NCBI GenBank assembly: GCA_002951995.1
Contig: CP019797.1
Span: 1,286,501-1,350,500 of the forward strand
Source: Stenotrophomonas acidaminiphila
GTDB lineage: Bacteria; Pseudomonadota; Gammaproteobacteria; Xanthomonadales; Xanthomonadaceae
DNA: 64,000 nt
Direction: 5' to 3'
Shown: positions 18,593 to 27,899 of the stretch, one piece after another
How positions within the stretch are numbered: the first letter of the stretch is position 1
Layout: every line of letters begins with the position of its first letter
Notes under the pieces: generated by a model
The model's input: the letters and a program-made list of their open reading frames with translations, nothing else
The model's database searches: none
Told to the model about the DNA's origin: nothing
Translations under genes and position numbers: made by a program

Positions 18593-19980
18593 TGGCCCGG
18601 CTGCGGCGGTTCCTGGCCTCGATGACGGGGCGGCTGTTCGTCATCCTGCTGGTCGGCATGCTGTCCGCGGCGATCGGCGCCACCCTGCTGGCCGAGGCGC
18701 ACCGCCGCCAGGAGTTCGAGCAGCAGAACCTGATGCGCATGGCCGATCGCCTGCAGGGCTTCGTGGCCCTGCTTGAGAGCAACCCCGAGCTGCGCGCGCG
18801 GCTGCTGGAAACCGGCGGCGCGAGCGTGCATCCGGCCCGCGGCGAGGTCCATGCCGGCAAGCAGGACGTGGCGCTGATGGCGGTCCTGGACGACCGCGAG
18901 GGGCCGGTGGCCGATGCGCGGGTGTATGTCACCGGCTTCCGCGCCTGCCTGCCACCGCTGCCGGAGCTGCTGCCGCAGCGCACGCGCATCCCGCACCACC
19001 TGCGCAAGCGCTATCCGGCGGTGGTGCCGCCGCGCTGCCGGCTGGTGGAGCTGACCCTGGGCGATGGCACCCCGCTGCGGCTGACATTGCAGTACCCGGC
19101 GACGGCGCGCATCCGCATCTTCGCCTTCGATCCGCTGTTCCTGTCGCTGCTGTCGCTGGCCATCGCCGTGCTCGCCTACGTGGTGGCGCGTATCGCCAGT
19201 TCGCCGCTGCAGCGGCTCGCCGACGCCGCCACCGAGCTGGGCCAGGACCTGCAGCGCGATCCATTGCCGGTGACCGGGCCGCAGGAGGTGCGGCGCGCGG
19301 CCGAAGCCTTCAACGCCATGCAGCAGCGCCTGCAGCGGCATATCGGCGAGCGCACGCAGATGCTCGCGGCCATCACCCACGACCTGCAGACGCCGCTCAC
19401 CCGGCTGCGGCTGCGGCTGGAGAACGTGGCCGACGAACCGCTGCGCGAACGGCTGATCGCCGACCTGGCGGCGATGCAGGCGCTGGTGCGCGAGGGGCTG
19501 GAACTGGCCCGCAGCGCCGAAAGCGCCGAGCAGCGCGTGGTGCTGGACCTGGATTCGCTGTTGCAGAGCGTGGCCGGGGACGCGGCCGAGGCCGGGCACC
19601 CGGTCGAGTTCGAGCAGGGCTGTGGCGCCGTGCTGCGGGTGCGCCCGCTGGCCATGCACCGGCTGTTCTCCAACCTGGTGGACAATGCCGTCAAGTACGG
19701 GCACTCGGCGTCCATCCGCGCGCAGGCGCGCGACGGCCAGGTCCAGGTATGCATCCGCGACCACGGCCCGGGCCTGGCGGCGGACGAACTGGAGGCGGTG
19801 TTCACCCCGTTCCTGCGCCTGGAGACCTCGCGTTCGCGCGAGACCGGGGGCGCCGGCCTGGGCCTGACCATCGCCCGCACGCTGGCCGAGAAGAACGGCG
19901 CCACCCTGGTGCTGCGCAACCATCCCGGCGGTGGCCTGGAAGCGGTGGTCACCTGGCCGGCGCCCGCCCGCCGCGGCTGA
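18589..19980 (+). CDS. sensor histidine kinase of the OmpR/EnvZ class
   Basis: The 463-residue product has a transmembrane segment at about 15-34, a periplasmic sensor of about 145 residues, a second membrane segment at about 181-201, a HAMP domain, the H-box AITHDLQTPLTRLRLRLE (phosphorylated His264) and an HATPase domain with N (FSNLVDNAVKYG), G1 (DHGPGL), F (PFLRLE) and G2 (GAGLGLTIAR) boxes. The proline after the H-box and the missing PAS domain fit the EnvZ/RstB group. The ligand is unknown. Start ATGATG at 18589 overlaps the regulator stop. Confidence 0.92.
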   Translation: MMARLRRFLASMTGRLFVILLVGMLSAAIGATLLAEAHRRQEFEQQNLMRMADRLQGFVALLESNPELRARLLETGGASVHPARGEVHAGKQDVALMAVLDDREGPVADARVYVTGFRACLPPLPELLPQRTRIPHHLRKRYPAVVPPRCRLVELTLGDGTPLRLTLQYPATARIRIFAFDPLFLSLLSLAIAVLAYVVARIASSPLQRLADAATELGQDLQRDPLPVTGPQEVRRAAEAFNAMQQRLQRHIGERTQMLAAITHDLQTPLTRLRLRLENVADEPLRERLIADLAAMQALVREGLELARSAESAEQRVVLDLDSLLQSVAGDAAEAGHPVEFEQGCGAVLRVRPLAMHRLFSNLVDNAVKYGHSASIRAQARDGQVQVCIRDHGPGLAADELEAVFTPFLRLETSRSRETGGAGLGLTIARTLAEKNGATLVLRNHPGGGLEAVVTWPAPARRG

Positions 19981-20084
19981 GCGGCAATGCGCCGGCCGGC
20001 GACGCTGGCCGGTTCCGGGGGCGGGGGGCTGCATGGGGCCGGCAATCCCCCTACCATGTGCGCACTCTCCCCCTGTCCGTGCAC

Positions 20085-23000
20085 ATGACGTTGCCGCAGC
20101 CGTCCGCACCGCTCGACCGCCCGGCCCCGTCGTTGCAGCGACGCCGCGAATCGCGTCCCGGCCGCATGCGCGGCGGCCGCTGGGTCCGGCGCCTCATGCG
20201 GCTTTGGCTGTGCCTGCTGCTGGTGGCCGGGGGCGCGGCCGCGGCCGAACATACGCCGCCGCTGCGCGATTACGCGGTGGACATGTGGACCTCGCGCAAC
20301 GGCCTGCCGCACAACTCGCTGCGCGGCATCGCGCAGACGCCGGAGGGACACCTGTGGTTCGCCACCTGGGAAGGGGTGGCGCGCTACAACGGGCTCGACT
20401 TCGACCTCTATGACCGCAGCACCCGGCCCGGGCTGCTCGACAACGGCATCGGTGCGCTGTACGTGGATCGCGATGGCGCGCTGTGGGTGACCGATTCACG
20501 CGGCGACGTCCTGCGGCGCACGCTCGACGGGCGCTGGCGGCAGTGGCCGCAGCACCCGCCGGCGCCGAAGGTGCTGATCCAGGCGATGCAGAAGGACAGC
20601 AAGGGCCGGCTGTGGCTGCTCTACGAGGGTCGCGGGCTGGGCTACCTGGCCCCCGACGGACGCCTGGTCTACGAGCCGCCGGCGCCGGGCGCGCCGGTGA
20701 ACATGACGCTGTCCAACTGGCTGGCCGTGGATGACAAGGACCGGGTCTGGGTCGGCACCATGGATGGCCTGAAGCTGCGTGGCGACGATGGCGTGCTGGG
20801 CAACGCGCCGGCCGCGCTGGACCTGCCGCCGGGCCCGGCCTGGCCCTACCGCGCGCCGGACGGCGCGGTGTGGATCGTCACCGATGGCGCGCTGTACCGG
20901 ATGCACCCGGGCGGTGCGCGCCGGGTGCACGTGCTGCCCGGGGTTTCGCACACCACCGCGATGCTGCAGGACCGCCACGGCGACCTGTGGCTGGGCACCG
21001 AGAACCAGGGGCTGTTCCGCATCGGCAGCCATGGCGTGGAGCGCCTGCCGGACAGCCGGCAGATGCAGAACGGGCGCATCACCAGCCTGATGGAGGATGC
21101 CGAAGGCAGCATCTGGGTGGGCGGCAACGGTGGCCTGTACCGGCTGCGCGAAACCCTGTTCACCAGCTACACCACCCGCGATGGGCTGAGCGGGGACTAC
21201 GTGCGCGCGGTGATCGAGGACGACCAGCGGCGCCTGTGGATCGGCGGTGCCGCCGGCCTGGACCGGATGGAGCGCGACGGCCGCATCGCGCCGGTGCCGC
21301 TGCGCAACAGCGTCGGCAAGGCGCCGTCGGTGCTGAGCGTGATCCAGAGCCGCGATGGCGCGATGTGGGTCGGCACCTTCGGCGACGGCATCTACCGCAT
21401 CGACCGCCAGGGCCGCAGCCGCCACTACGGCACCGCCGACGGCCTGGCGGCAGGCAACGTGCGGGTGATGGCCGCCGACCGCGATGGCGATGGCATCTGG
21501 GCCGGCACCCAGCGCGGCGTGGTGCGGCTGGGCGCCGACGGCGCGCAGGTGCCCACGGTGGCCGGGCTGCCGGGCGGGCTGGTGACCGCGCTGCGCCACA
21601 CCGAGGACGGCCTGTGGATAGGCACCATCGAAGGCATCCGCGTGCTGCGCGGGAATACCGTGCAGCGGCTGGACGTGGACGGGCTCGGCGGTGGCCGCAG
21701 CATCTTCGGCTTCACCCCGGTCGGCGACGCGATGTGGGCCACCTCCGACCGCGGCCTGTACCGCTACCGCGACGGCCGCCTGGCGCGGGTGGGGCTGGAA
21801 CAGGGCATGCCGGTGGACACCGTGTTCGAAATGGTGCCCGACCGCCTGGGCAATGTCTGGATCAGCAGCAACCGCGGCATCCTGCGCACCACGATGGCGG
21901 CACTGGACGCGGTGGCCGATGGCCGCAGCCCGCGGATCGAGGTCGAGCGCTACAACGAGATCGACGGCATGTACAACGCCCAGGCCAACGGCAGCACCGG
22001 GCCGTCCGCGGTACTGCGCGCCGACGGCACCTACTGGGTGGCCACCGCCGGCGGCCTGAGCATGGTCGACCCGTTGCGGCTGCAGCGCTTCCGCGAACGG
22101 TTGCCGCCGCCGGTGGTGGTGGAAAGCGTGCAGCTGGACGGGGTGCCGCTGCATTGGCAGGCGCACGGCGTCACCGCCGTGCCCGGCGGGCGCCGGCTGA
22201 CGGTGGGTTACGTCGGCCTGAGCTACCTGATGTCCGACCGGATCCGTTACCGCACCCGGCTGGAAGGGCTGGACCACGACTGGATCGAGCGCGGCAACCA
22301 GCGCAGCGTCGAGTTCATGGGGCTGCCGCCGGGCGACTACACCCTGCATGTCTCGGCGATGCACCCGGGCGGCCGCTGGAGCGAAAGCGAGGCGGCCTGG
22401 AAGTTCACCGTCGAGCCGTTGCCGTGGCAGCGCCGCAGCGTGCAGGCCGCGGCCGGCATCGCGCTGCTGCTGGCGCTGGTGGCGCTGTACCGGTACCTGA
22501 TCCACCGCTACAAGACCAGCAACATGCGCCTGGCGCGCCAGGTTGCCGAGCGCACCGCCGACCTGCAGTTGCAGGCCGAGCGCCTGCTGGCGGCCAACCA
22601 GGAGAAGACCGCGCTGGCCGAGCGCCTGCGCCAGCAGGCCGTGGCGTTCGAGCGCCAGGCCCACGAGGACCCGTTGACCGGCCTGCCCAACCGCCGTGCC
22701 TTCGACGAGGCGCTGGCGCGCGATTTCGCCCGTTCCCAGCGCAGCGGCCACCCGCTGAGCCTGCTGGTGCTGGACATCGACCATTTCAAGACCGTCAACG
22801 ACAGCTGGTCGCACAGTGTCGGCGACCAGGTGCTGTGCGAGGTGGCGCGGCTGCTGGCCGCCAGTTGCCGGGATTCCGACCTGCCGGCGCGGCTGGGCGG
22901 CGAGGAATTCGCGCTGCTGCTCAACGACACCCCGCTGGAGGAGGCGCAAGGGGTGTGCACGCGCCTGCAGGGGCTGTTCCATGCGCAGCGCAACTGGGCC

Positions 23001-23147
23001 GGGATCGAGGGCCTGCGGGTGACGTTCAGTGCCGGGCTGGTGCAGCTGGCGGCCGGCGACCGCACCCCGCTGCTGTTGTTCCAGCGCGCCGACAAGGCCC
23101 TGTACCAGGCCAAGAGCGACGGCCGCGACCGGATCTGCCTGGGGTGA
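20085..23147 (+). CDS. two-component-propeller diguanylate cyclase (GGEEF)
   Basis: The product is 1020 residues from ATG 20085. A second possible start, ATG 20166, would put the signal peptide (RLMRLWLCLLLVAGG, cleavage after AAAA) near the N terminus and is at least as likely. The periplasmic part is a Reg_prop beta-propeller (repeated units of the type DGLWIGT, GHLWFATWEGVARYNG, GALWVTDSRG) followed by a Y_Y_Y domain (SYLMSDRIRYRTRLEGLDHDW). One membrane segment (AAGIALLLALVALYRYL), a coiled coil and a GGDEF domain with active-site GGEEF and upstream I-site RDSD follow. It should therefore sense an extracytoplasmic cue and make c-di-GMP. The same sensor architecture is common in Xanthomonadaceae and Bacteroidetes; the cue cannot be deduced, but polysaccharide fragments are typical for hybrid relatives. 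Confidence 0.92.
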   Translation: MTLPQPSAPLDRPAPSLQRRRESRPGRMRGGRWVRRLMRLWLCLLLVAGGAAAAEHTPPLRDYAVDMWTSRNGLPHNSLRGIAQTPEGHLWFATWEGVARYNGLDFDLYDRSTRPGLLDNGIGALYVDRDGALWVTDSRGDVLRRTLDGRWRQWPQHPPAPKVLIQAMQKDSKGRLWLLYEGRGLGYLAPDGRLVYEPPAPGAPVNMTLSNWLAVDDKDRVWVGTMDGLKLRGDDGVLGNAPAALDLPPGPAWPYRAPDGAVWIVTDGALYRMHPGGARRVHVLPGVSHTTAMLQDRHGDLWLGTENQGLFRIGSHGVERLPDSRQMQNGRITSLMEDAEGSIWVGGNGGLYRLRETLFTSYTTRDGLSGDYVRAVIEDDQRRLWIGGAAGLDRMERDGRIAPVPLRNSVGKAPSVLSVIQSRDGAMWVGTFGDGIYRIDRQGRSRHYGTADGLAAGNVRVMAADRDGDGIWAGTQRGVVRLGADGAQVPTVAGLPGGLVTALRHTEDGLWIGTIEGIRVLRGNTVQRLDVDGLGGGRSIFGFTPVGDAMWATSDRGLYRYRDGRLARVGLEQGMPVDTVFEMVPDRLGNVWISSNRGILRTTMAALDAVADGRSPRIEVERYNEIDGMYNAQANGSTGPSAVLRADGTYWVATAGGLSMVDPLRLQRFRERLPPPVVVESVQLDGVPLHWQAHGVTAVPGGRRLTVGYVGLSYLMSDRIRYRTRLEGLDHDWIERGNQRSVEFMGLPPGDYTLHVSAMHPGGRWSESEAAWKFTVEPLPWQRRSVQAAAGIALLLALVALYRYLIHRYKTSNMRLARQVAERTADLQLQAERLLAANQEKTALAERLRQQAVAFERQAHEDPLTGLPNRRAFDEALARDFARSQRSGHPLSLLVLDIDHFKTVNDSWSHSVGDQVLCEVARLLAASCRDSDLPARLGGEEFALLLNDTPLEEAQGVCTRLQGLFHAQRNWAGIEGLRVTFSAGLVQLAAGDRTPLLLFQRADKALYQAKSDGRDRICLG

Positions 23148-23216
23148 CGACCCCGGCAACGGGTGGACGGGAACCGGGAACGCGTGCAGGCAGCAGCGCC
23201 GCGCCGGTTTCCGCCG

Positions 23217-23873
23217 TTACCCGTTGCGGGTTCCCTGTTCCTGGCTGCGGAAACCGTTGACGATCTGGCAGAACAGGCGCGCGGTCTGCTCGGTGTCGTA
23301 CACCGCGCTGTGCGCCTGGCTGGCATCCCACTCGAAGCCGGCGGCCTGCAGCGCCCGCGCCAGCACGGTCTGGCCGTAGGCCACGCCGGCCAGGGTCACC
23401 GTGTCGAACACGCTGAACGGGTGGAACGGATTGCGCTTGTGGCCGCTGCGGGCAACCGCCGCATTGAGGAAGTTCAGGTCGAAGTGGGCGTTGTGCCCGA
23501 CCAGGATCGCGCGCTGGCAGCCATGCTTCTTCAGCGCCGCGCGCACCGGCGCGAACACGTGTTCCAGTGCCTCGCGCTCGGGCTTGGCCAGGCGGAACGG
23601 GTGGTCCAGCACGATGCCGGTGACCTCCAGCGACTTGGGGTCGATCTCGGTGCCTTCGGCCGGCACCACGTGCGCGCAACTGGTCTGGCCGGGCCGCAGC
23701 AGGCCGTTCTCGTCCATGTCCAGCGGAATGGCGGCGATTTCCAGCAGCGCGTGCCGGTTCCAGTCGAAGCCGCCGGTCTCCACGTCCACCACCACCGGCA
23801 GGAAGCCGCGGAAGCGTTGCGCCATCGGCGTGAAAACAGGAGCGGTGGCCGGGCGGTCAGCGGTTTGGTTCAT
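23217..23873 (-). CDS. rnt: ribonuclease T (DEDD 3'-5' exoribonuclease)
   Basis: The 218-residue product has all DEDDh residues: Asp30 and Glu32 (VVDVETGGF), Asp132 ([10 protein letters not shown]), His188 and Asp193 ([11 protein letters not shown]). [14 protein letters not shown] and [12 protein letters not shown] are close to RNase T of gammaproteobacteria, which trims tRNA and small stable RNA 3' ends and turns over tRNA CCA. The start at 23873 gives an extra N-terminal stretch of about 20 residues relative to E. coli RNase T before the catalytic strand; a start at MAQRFRGF inside the frame is also possible. Confidence 0.92.
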   Translation of the reverse strand: MNQTADRPATAPVFTPMAQRFRGFLPVVVDVETGGFDWNRHALLEIAAIPLDMDENGLLRPGQTSCAHVVPAEGTEIDPKSLEVTGIVLDHPFRLAKPEREALEHVFAPVRAALKKHGCQRAILVGHNAHFDLNFLNAAVARSGHKRNPFHPFSVFDTVTLAGVAYGQTVLARALQAAGFEWDASQAHSAVYDTEQTARLFCQIVNGFRSQEQGTRNG

Positions 23874-23911
23874 CGCGATAGGGTAGCAGAGGCCCGTGCC
23901 GGCCCCGCGGC

Positions 23912-24763
23912 TCAGGCACCGGCGGCCCGCCCGCGGCCGTGCTTGGCCGCGTACATGTCGGCATCGGCGTGGCGCAGCAGGGTTTCCGCGTCGCGTCCGT
24001 CGGCCGGGCAGCAGGCCACGCCGATGCTGACGCCGGTGCGCGCGAACGACGGCTGCGCCTGGCGTTGGTCCAGCGCCGCCTGCAGCATGCCGGCCACCGC
24101 GCGGGCGTCGTCCGCGCGGCCGCAGTCCGGCAGCAGCGCCACGAACTCGTCGCCGCCGACGCGGGCGATGAAGTCGCCGTGGCGCAGCGCCTGGCGCAGG
24201 CCAGCGGCGGTTTCGCGCAGCACCTGGTCGCCCAGCGCGTGGCCATGGCGGTCGTTGATCGCCTTGAAGCCGTCCAGGTCCAGGTACAGCACGGCCAGCG
24301 GCCGGGTGCCGTCGGCCAGCAGCCGGTCCAGTTCCTCGCGCAGCCGGTAGCGGTTGGGCAGCCGGGTGAGCGGGTCGTGCGCGGCCATGAACTCCAGCCG
24401 CCGCTCCAGGTCGCGCAGTTCGGTGACCGGGTGGCCCACGGCGATGCGCACGCCGTAGTCGGGCAGCCACCTGGCCGACCACTGCATGTCCACCAGCCCG
24501 CCGTCGCGGCGGACGTAGCGGTTGCGGAAGTGCGGCAGCGGCCGGCCCTCCATGACCCGCTGCACCGCCTGCGCGGTGGTGGCGTGGTCATCGGGGTGGA
24601 TGAGTTCGGTCATGCGCCGCCCCAGCACCTCCTCGTGGCGATAGCCGATCAGCCGCTCGAAGGCGGCGTTGACCGCCAGGTAATGGCCTTGCGGGTCGAC
24701 CACGCACACCACGTCGGGCAACAGGTCGAGGATCTCGCCCGGGGGCGGCAGCGTCGGGGACAT
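23912..24763 (-). CDS. PAS-GGDEF diguanylate cyclase
   Basis: The 283-residue cytoplasmic product has one PAS domain (about 8-120; [24 protein letters not shown]) and a GGDEF domain with intact active site GGDEF, preceded by I-site RHGD five residues earlier. It has no signal peptide or membrane segment. It lies immediately upstream of rnt on the same strand (38-base gap), possibly in one transcript. It is the third diguanylate cyclase within 13 kb. Confidence 0.9.
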   Translation of the reverse strand: MSPTLPPPGEILDLLPDVVCVVDPQGHYLAVNAAFERLIGYRHEEVLGRRMTELIHPDDHATTAQAVQRVMEGRPLPHFRNRYVRRDGGLVDMQWSARWLPDYGVRIAVGHPVTELRDLERRLEFMAAHDPLTRLPNRYRLREELDRLLADGTRPLAVLYLDLDGFKAINDRHGHALGDQVLRETAAGLRQALRHGDFIARVGGDEFVALLPDCGRADDARAVAGMLQAALDQRQAQPSFARTGVSIGVACCPADGRDAETLLRHADADMYAAKHGRGRAAGA

Positions 24764-24916
24764 GCGGGGACGGCGGGCAGGGGCGGGAAGTGGATTATCG
24801 CGCCGCCATGGGGGCCGGCGGAAGACCGGCGGGCGTCGGCCACCGCCCGCGGCGTTTGCTACCCTGTGCCGCTTTTGGATGGCGGCCCCGGCCCGAACCG
24901 CGCGAGATAGTCCCCC

Positions 24917-25888
24917 ATGAAATGGTTCCGCATCGTCCCGATCCTGCTGCTGATCGCGCTCAACACCCTGCTGCACTGCCTGCCGCTGTTCGCGGTGGCG
25001 CTGTTCAAGGCGTTGCTGCCGCTGGCCGCGGTGCGCCGCGCCTGCAACCCGCTGCTGACCGGGCTGGCCGAGAGCTGGATCGGGGTGAACAGCGCGATGA
25101 TGCAGGCGTTCACCCGCACTCGCTTCACGGTCGACGTCCCGGCCACGCTGGCGCGCGACGGCCATTACCTGGTGCTGGCCAACCACCAGAGCTGGGTGGA
25201 CATCCTGGTGCTGCAGAAGGTGTTCAACCGGCGCATCCCGCTGCTGCGCTTCTTCCTCAAACGCTCGCTGTTCTGGGTGCCGGTGCTGGGGCTGGCGTGG
25301 TGGGCGCTGGATTTCCCGTTCATGGGCCGCTACAGCCGCAAGCAGATCGCCCGCAACCCGGAGCTTGGCCGGCGCGACATGGAGGCGACGCGGCGTGCCT
25401 GCGCGCGCTTCCGCGACATCCCGGTGGCGGTGATGAACTTCGTCGAAGGCACCCGCTTCACCCGCGCCAAGCACGACGGCCAGGGCTCGCCGTTCCGGCA
25501 CCTGCTCAAGCCCAAGTCCGGTGGCGTGGCCTTCGTGCTCGATGCGATGGGGCAGGGCCTGCATGCGCTGCTGGACGTGACCATCGTCTACCCCGGCGGC
25601 ATCCCGTCGATGCTGGACCTGATGGCCAACCGCGTCCCGGAAGTGAAGGTGCTGGTGCGACAGCGGCCGATCCCGGCCGATCTGGTTGCCGGCGATTACC
25701 AGGGCGACCGCGCTTTCCGCGCACGCTTCCAGCAGTGGATGAACGGGCTGTGGCAGCAGAAGGACGCGGACATCGCCCGGCTGCTCGCCGACCCCGCCCG
25801 CCCGGGTGACCGGCGCCGGCATGGCCTCGCCGCCGCGCCGGGCGGTGTAGAGTGCGCGCCTGTCCGTCACCACCAGGAGCCGCCATGA
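24917..25888 (+). CDS. YihG-like lysophospholipid acyltransferase
   Basis: The 323-residue membrane protein begins with a hydrophobic segment (IVPILLLIALNTLLHCL) and has the PlsC-type motifs NHQSWVD (H-x4-D), FPFMGRYSRKQI, NFVEGTRFT (block III with EGT) and TIVYPGG. These place it with the YihG/YihU-type 1-acyl-glycerol-phosphate acyltransferases of gammaproteobacteria, which make or remodel phosphatidic acid. The last 35 residues or so (after LLADPARP) look non-conserved and run into the next gene with a four-base ATGA overlap. The true end may be earlier or the tail may be affected by a frameshift. Confidence 0.82.
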   Translation: MKWFRIVPILLLIALNTLLHCLPLFAVALFKALLPLAAVRRACNPLLTGLAESWIGVNSAMMQAFTRTRFTVDVPATLARDGHYLVLANHQSWVDILVLQKVFNRRIPLLRFFLKRSLFWVPVLGLAWWALDFPFMGRYSRKQIARNPELGRRDMEATRRACARFRDIPVAVMNFVEGTRFTRAKHDGQGSPFRHLLKPKSGGVAFVLDAMGQGLHALLDVTIVYPGGIPSMLDLMANRVPEVKVLVRQRPIPADLVAGDYQGDRAFRARFQQWMNGLWQQKDADIARLLADPARPGDRRRHGLAAAPGGVECAPVRHHQEPP

Positions 25889-26796
25889 CCACCGCTTTTT
25901 ATCCCATCGGAACCCCCGGCCAGGCCTGGGGCGCGGCGGAAAGGGCGCAATGGCTGGCGCGGCAGCGCGTGCAGCGCAGCTATGCCGACGACGTGCTGGC
26001 CCGGATCGACGCGCTGCGCGACCGCTTCGACGTGGCCGGATACGGCGAACTGGACTATCCCTCCGGCCGCTATCCGCTGCTGGCGATCCGCAGCCGCGGC
26101 TGGGACGACGCGCTGCCGGTGGCGCTGGTGACCGGTGGCGTGCACGGCTATGAAACCAGCGGCGTGCTGGGCGCGCTGAAGTTCGTCGAGCGGCACGGCG
26201 CCGACTACGCCGGCCGCTGCAACCTGCTGGTCGCGCCCTGCGTGAGCCCGTGGGGCTATGAGCGCATCCAGCGCTGGAACGCGCTGGCGCTGGACCCGAA
26301 CCGCAACTTCACCGCCGCCAGCCCGGCGCCCGAGTCGGCGGCGCTGATGGCACTGGTGCAGCCGCTGGCGGGGCGCTTCGTGATGCACATCGACCTGCAC
26401 GAGACCACCGACAGCGACGAAGGCGAGTTCCGCCCGGCGCTGGCCGCGCGCGATGGCAAGCCGTTCGAGGCGGACAGCGTCCCCGACGGCTTCTACCTGT
26501 GTGCCGACGCGCTCAACCCGCAACCGGCGTTCCAGCAGGCGGTGATCGCCGCGGTGGCCGCGGTCACCCACATCGCGCCGGCGGACGCGCAGGGGCGGAT
26601 CATCGGCTCGCCGGTGGTCGCGCCCGGGGTGATCGAGTACCCGTACAGGGCACTGGGCCTGTGCGCGGGCATCACCGACGCGCGCTACACCACCACCACC
26701 GAGGTCTACCCCGACAGCCCGCGCGCCACGCCCGCGCAGTGCGACGACGCCCAGGTGGCCGCGGTGCGCGGCGGGCTCGGGTACGCGCTGGCCTGA
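25885..26796 (+). CDS. M14-family metallocarboxypeptidase-like protein
   Basis: The 303-residue product has the M14 zinc motif H-x2-E (GGVHGYETSG, His87 and Glu90), a third ligand in HIDLHE (His168 or His172), a substrate-binding pattern DPNRNF and a likely catalytic Glu in TTTEVYPD. It lacks a signal peptide and is shorter than secreted carboxypeptidases, so it belongs to the small bacterial M14 group sometimes called succinylglutamate-desuccinylase-like or DUF2817-like. It overlaps the acyltransferase gene by four bases. The substrate is unknown. IS copy 1 lies 77 bases downstream. Confidence 0.78.
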   Translation: MTTAFYPIGTPGQAWGAAERAQWLARQRVQRSYADDVLARIDALRDRFDVAGYGELDYPSGRYPLLAIRSRGWDDALPVALVTGGVHGYETSGVLGALKFVERHGADYAGRCNLLVAPCVSPWGYERIQRWNALALDPNRNFTAASPAPESAALMALVQPLAGRFVMHIDLHETTDSDEGEFRPALAARDGKPFEADSVPDGFYLCADALNPQPAFQQAVIAAVAAVTHIAPADAQGRIIGSPVVAPGVIEYPYRALGLCAGITDARYTTTTEVYPDSPRATPAQCDDAQVAAVRGGLGYALA

Positions 26797-26873
26797 CCCG
26801 CGCCCGGGGCCAGGCCTGCCTGGCACCGCCGCGCGGCGGCGCCGGGCCCGGGCACGCGCGCAGCGGCGCTAGC

Positions 26874-27894
26874 TGTGATCTCTCAGTAGGTTGTTCATCC
26901 GGGGCATCGCTGGAAGATGGGGGTTACGACACCAACCCAGCCCCAGGAGCCCCGGATGAACCTGCATAAACATGCCCGTTTGACGCCTCGCGGTCGAGCC
27001 CTGCTTGTGGACCGCATCCTCGTGCAGGGCCTGCGCATCGCGGAGGCCGCCCATGCAGCTGGCGTGAGCGTGCGCACGGCCTACAAGTGGCTGAAGCGGT
27101 ACCGGGAAGAGGGTCCTGCTGGCTTGGCCGACCGCAGCTCCCGGCCGCATGCCTGCCCCCATGCCACACCGTCAACCATCGCAGCGCAGATGCTGGAACT
27201 GCGACGCTCACGCCAGACCTATCGCCAGATCGCCCAGCGGCTGTCCGTGGCGCCAAGCACCATCGCCCGGTTGCTGCGCCGTGCCGGACTGCACCGCTTG
27301 GCCGAACTGGAGCCGGCGCTGCCGGAGAACCGCTATGAACACGCCCGGCCCGGCCAACTGCTGCATCTGGACATCAAGAAGCTGGGGCGGATCGGTTCCC
27401 CGGGCCACCGTGTGACCGGTGACCGCTCGCATCGACACAGGGGCATTGGCTGGGAATACGTCCATCTGGCCATCGACGATCACTCGCGCGTGGCCTTCGC
27501 CTCCATCGAGCCGGACGAGCGCGGGACCAGCGCCTGCAAAGCCCTTATCCGCACGGTGCGCTACTACCGCAGCCTGGGCGTGTGCTTCGAGCGGGTGTTG
27601 ACCGACAACGGCACCTGCTACAGGTCGCGCCGTTTCCAGCGCCTGCTCCGTCGCCTTGGCATGCGCCACCTGCGCACGCGTCCCTACACCCGCGCACCAA
27701 CGGCAAGGCCGAACGCCTGGTCCAGACCAGCCTGCGCGAGTGGGCCTATGCCCGCGCCTATGACAACTCCGGGCAGCGGGCTGGCGCCCTCCATGACTGG
27801 CTGCATCACTACAACTGGCACCGCCCTCATGCAAGCCTCGGCTACAAACCACCCATCTCCCGCATACCCCTGAACAACGTGCTGGGTTTACACA
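26874..27894 (+). mobile_element. IS481-family insertion sequence, copy 1 (1021 bp)
   Basis: The ends are TGTGATCTCTCAGTAGGTTG on the left and, reading inward from the right, TGTGTAAACCCAGCACGTTG: imperfect inverted repeats sharing TGTG, CAG and GTTGTTCA. The element is flanked by the six-base direct repeat GCTAGC (26868-26873 and 27895-27900). Copy 2 at 61260-62281 is identical apart from one silent G/A difference and one missing C here. TGT termini, six-base duplication and the NCTAGN target are known traits of IS481 itself (Bordetella). The single ORF is the transposase. Confidence 0.95.
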
Positions 27895-27899
27895 GCTAG
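26956..27899 (+). CDS. IS481-family transposase, copy 1 (frameshifted)
   Basis: It is the same 314-residue protein as copy 2: helix-turn-helix N terminus (GVSVRTAYKWLKRYREEG), second HTH (LSVAPSTIARLLRRAG), and an RNase-H-fold DDE core with Asp in LHLDIKKLG, Asp in VLTDNGTCY and Glu in TNGKAERL. The CCC run at 27689-27691 has lost one C relative to the CCCC in copy 2, which puts the final third, including the catalytic Glu, out of frame. The ATG at 26956 (MNLHKHARL) has AGGAG upstream. The element contains no stop codon for this frame; the TAG used (27897-27899) belongs to the duplicated target site. It is either truly inactivated or a base-calling error. Confidence 0.9.
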
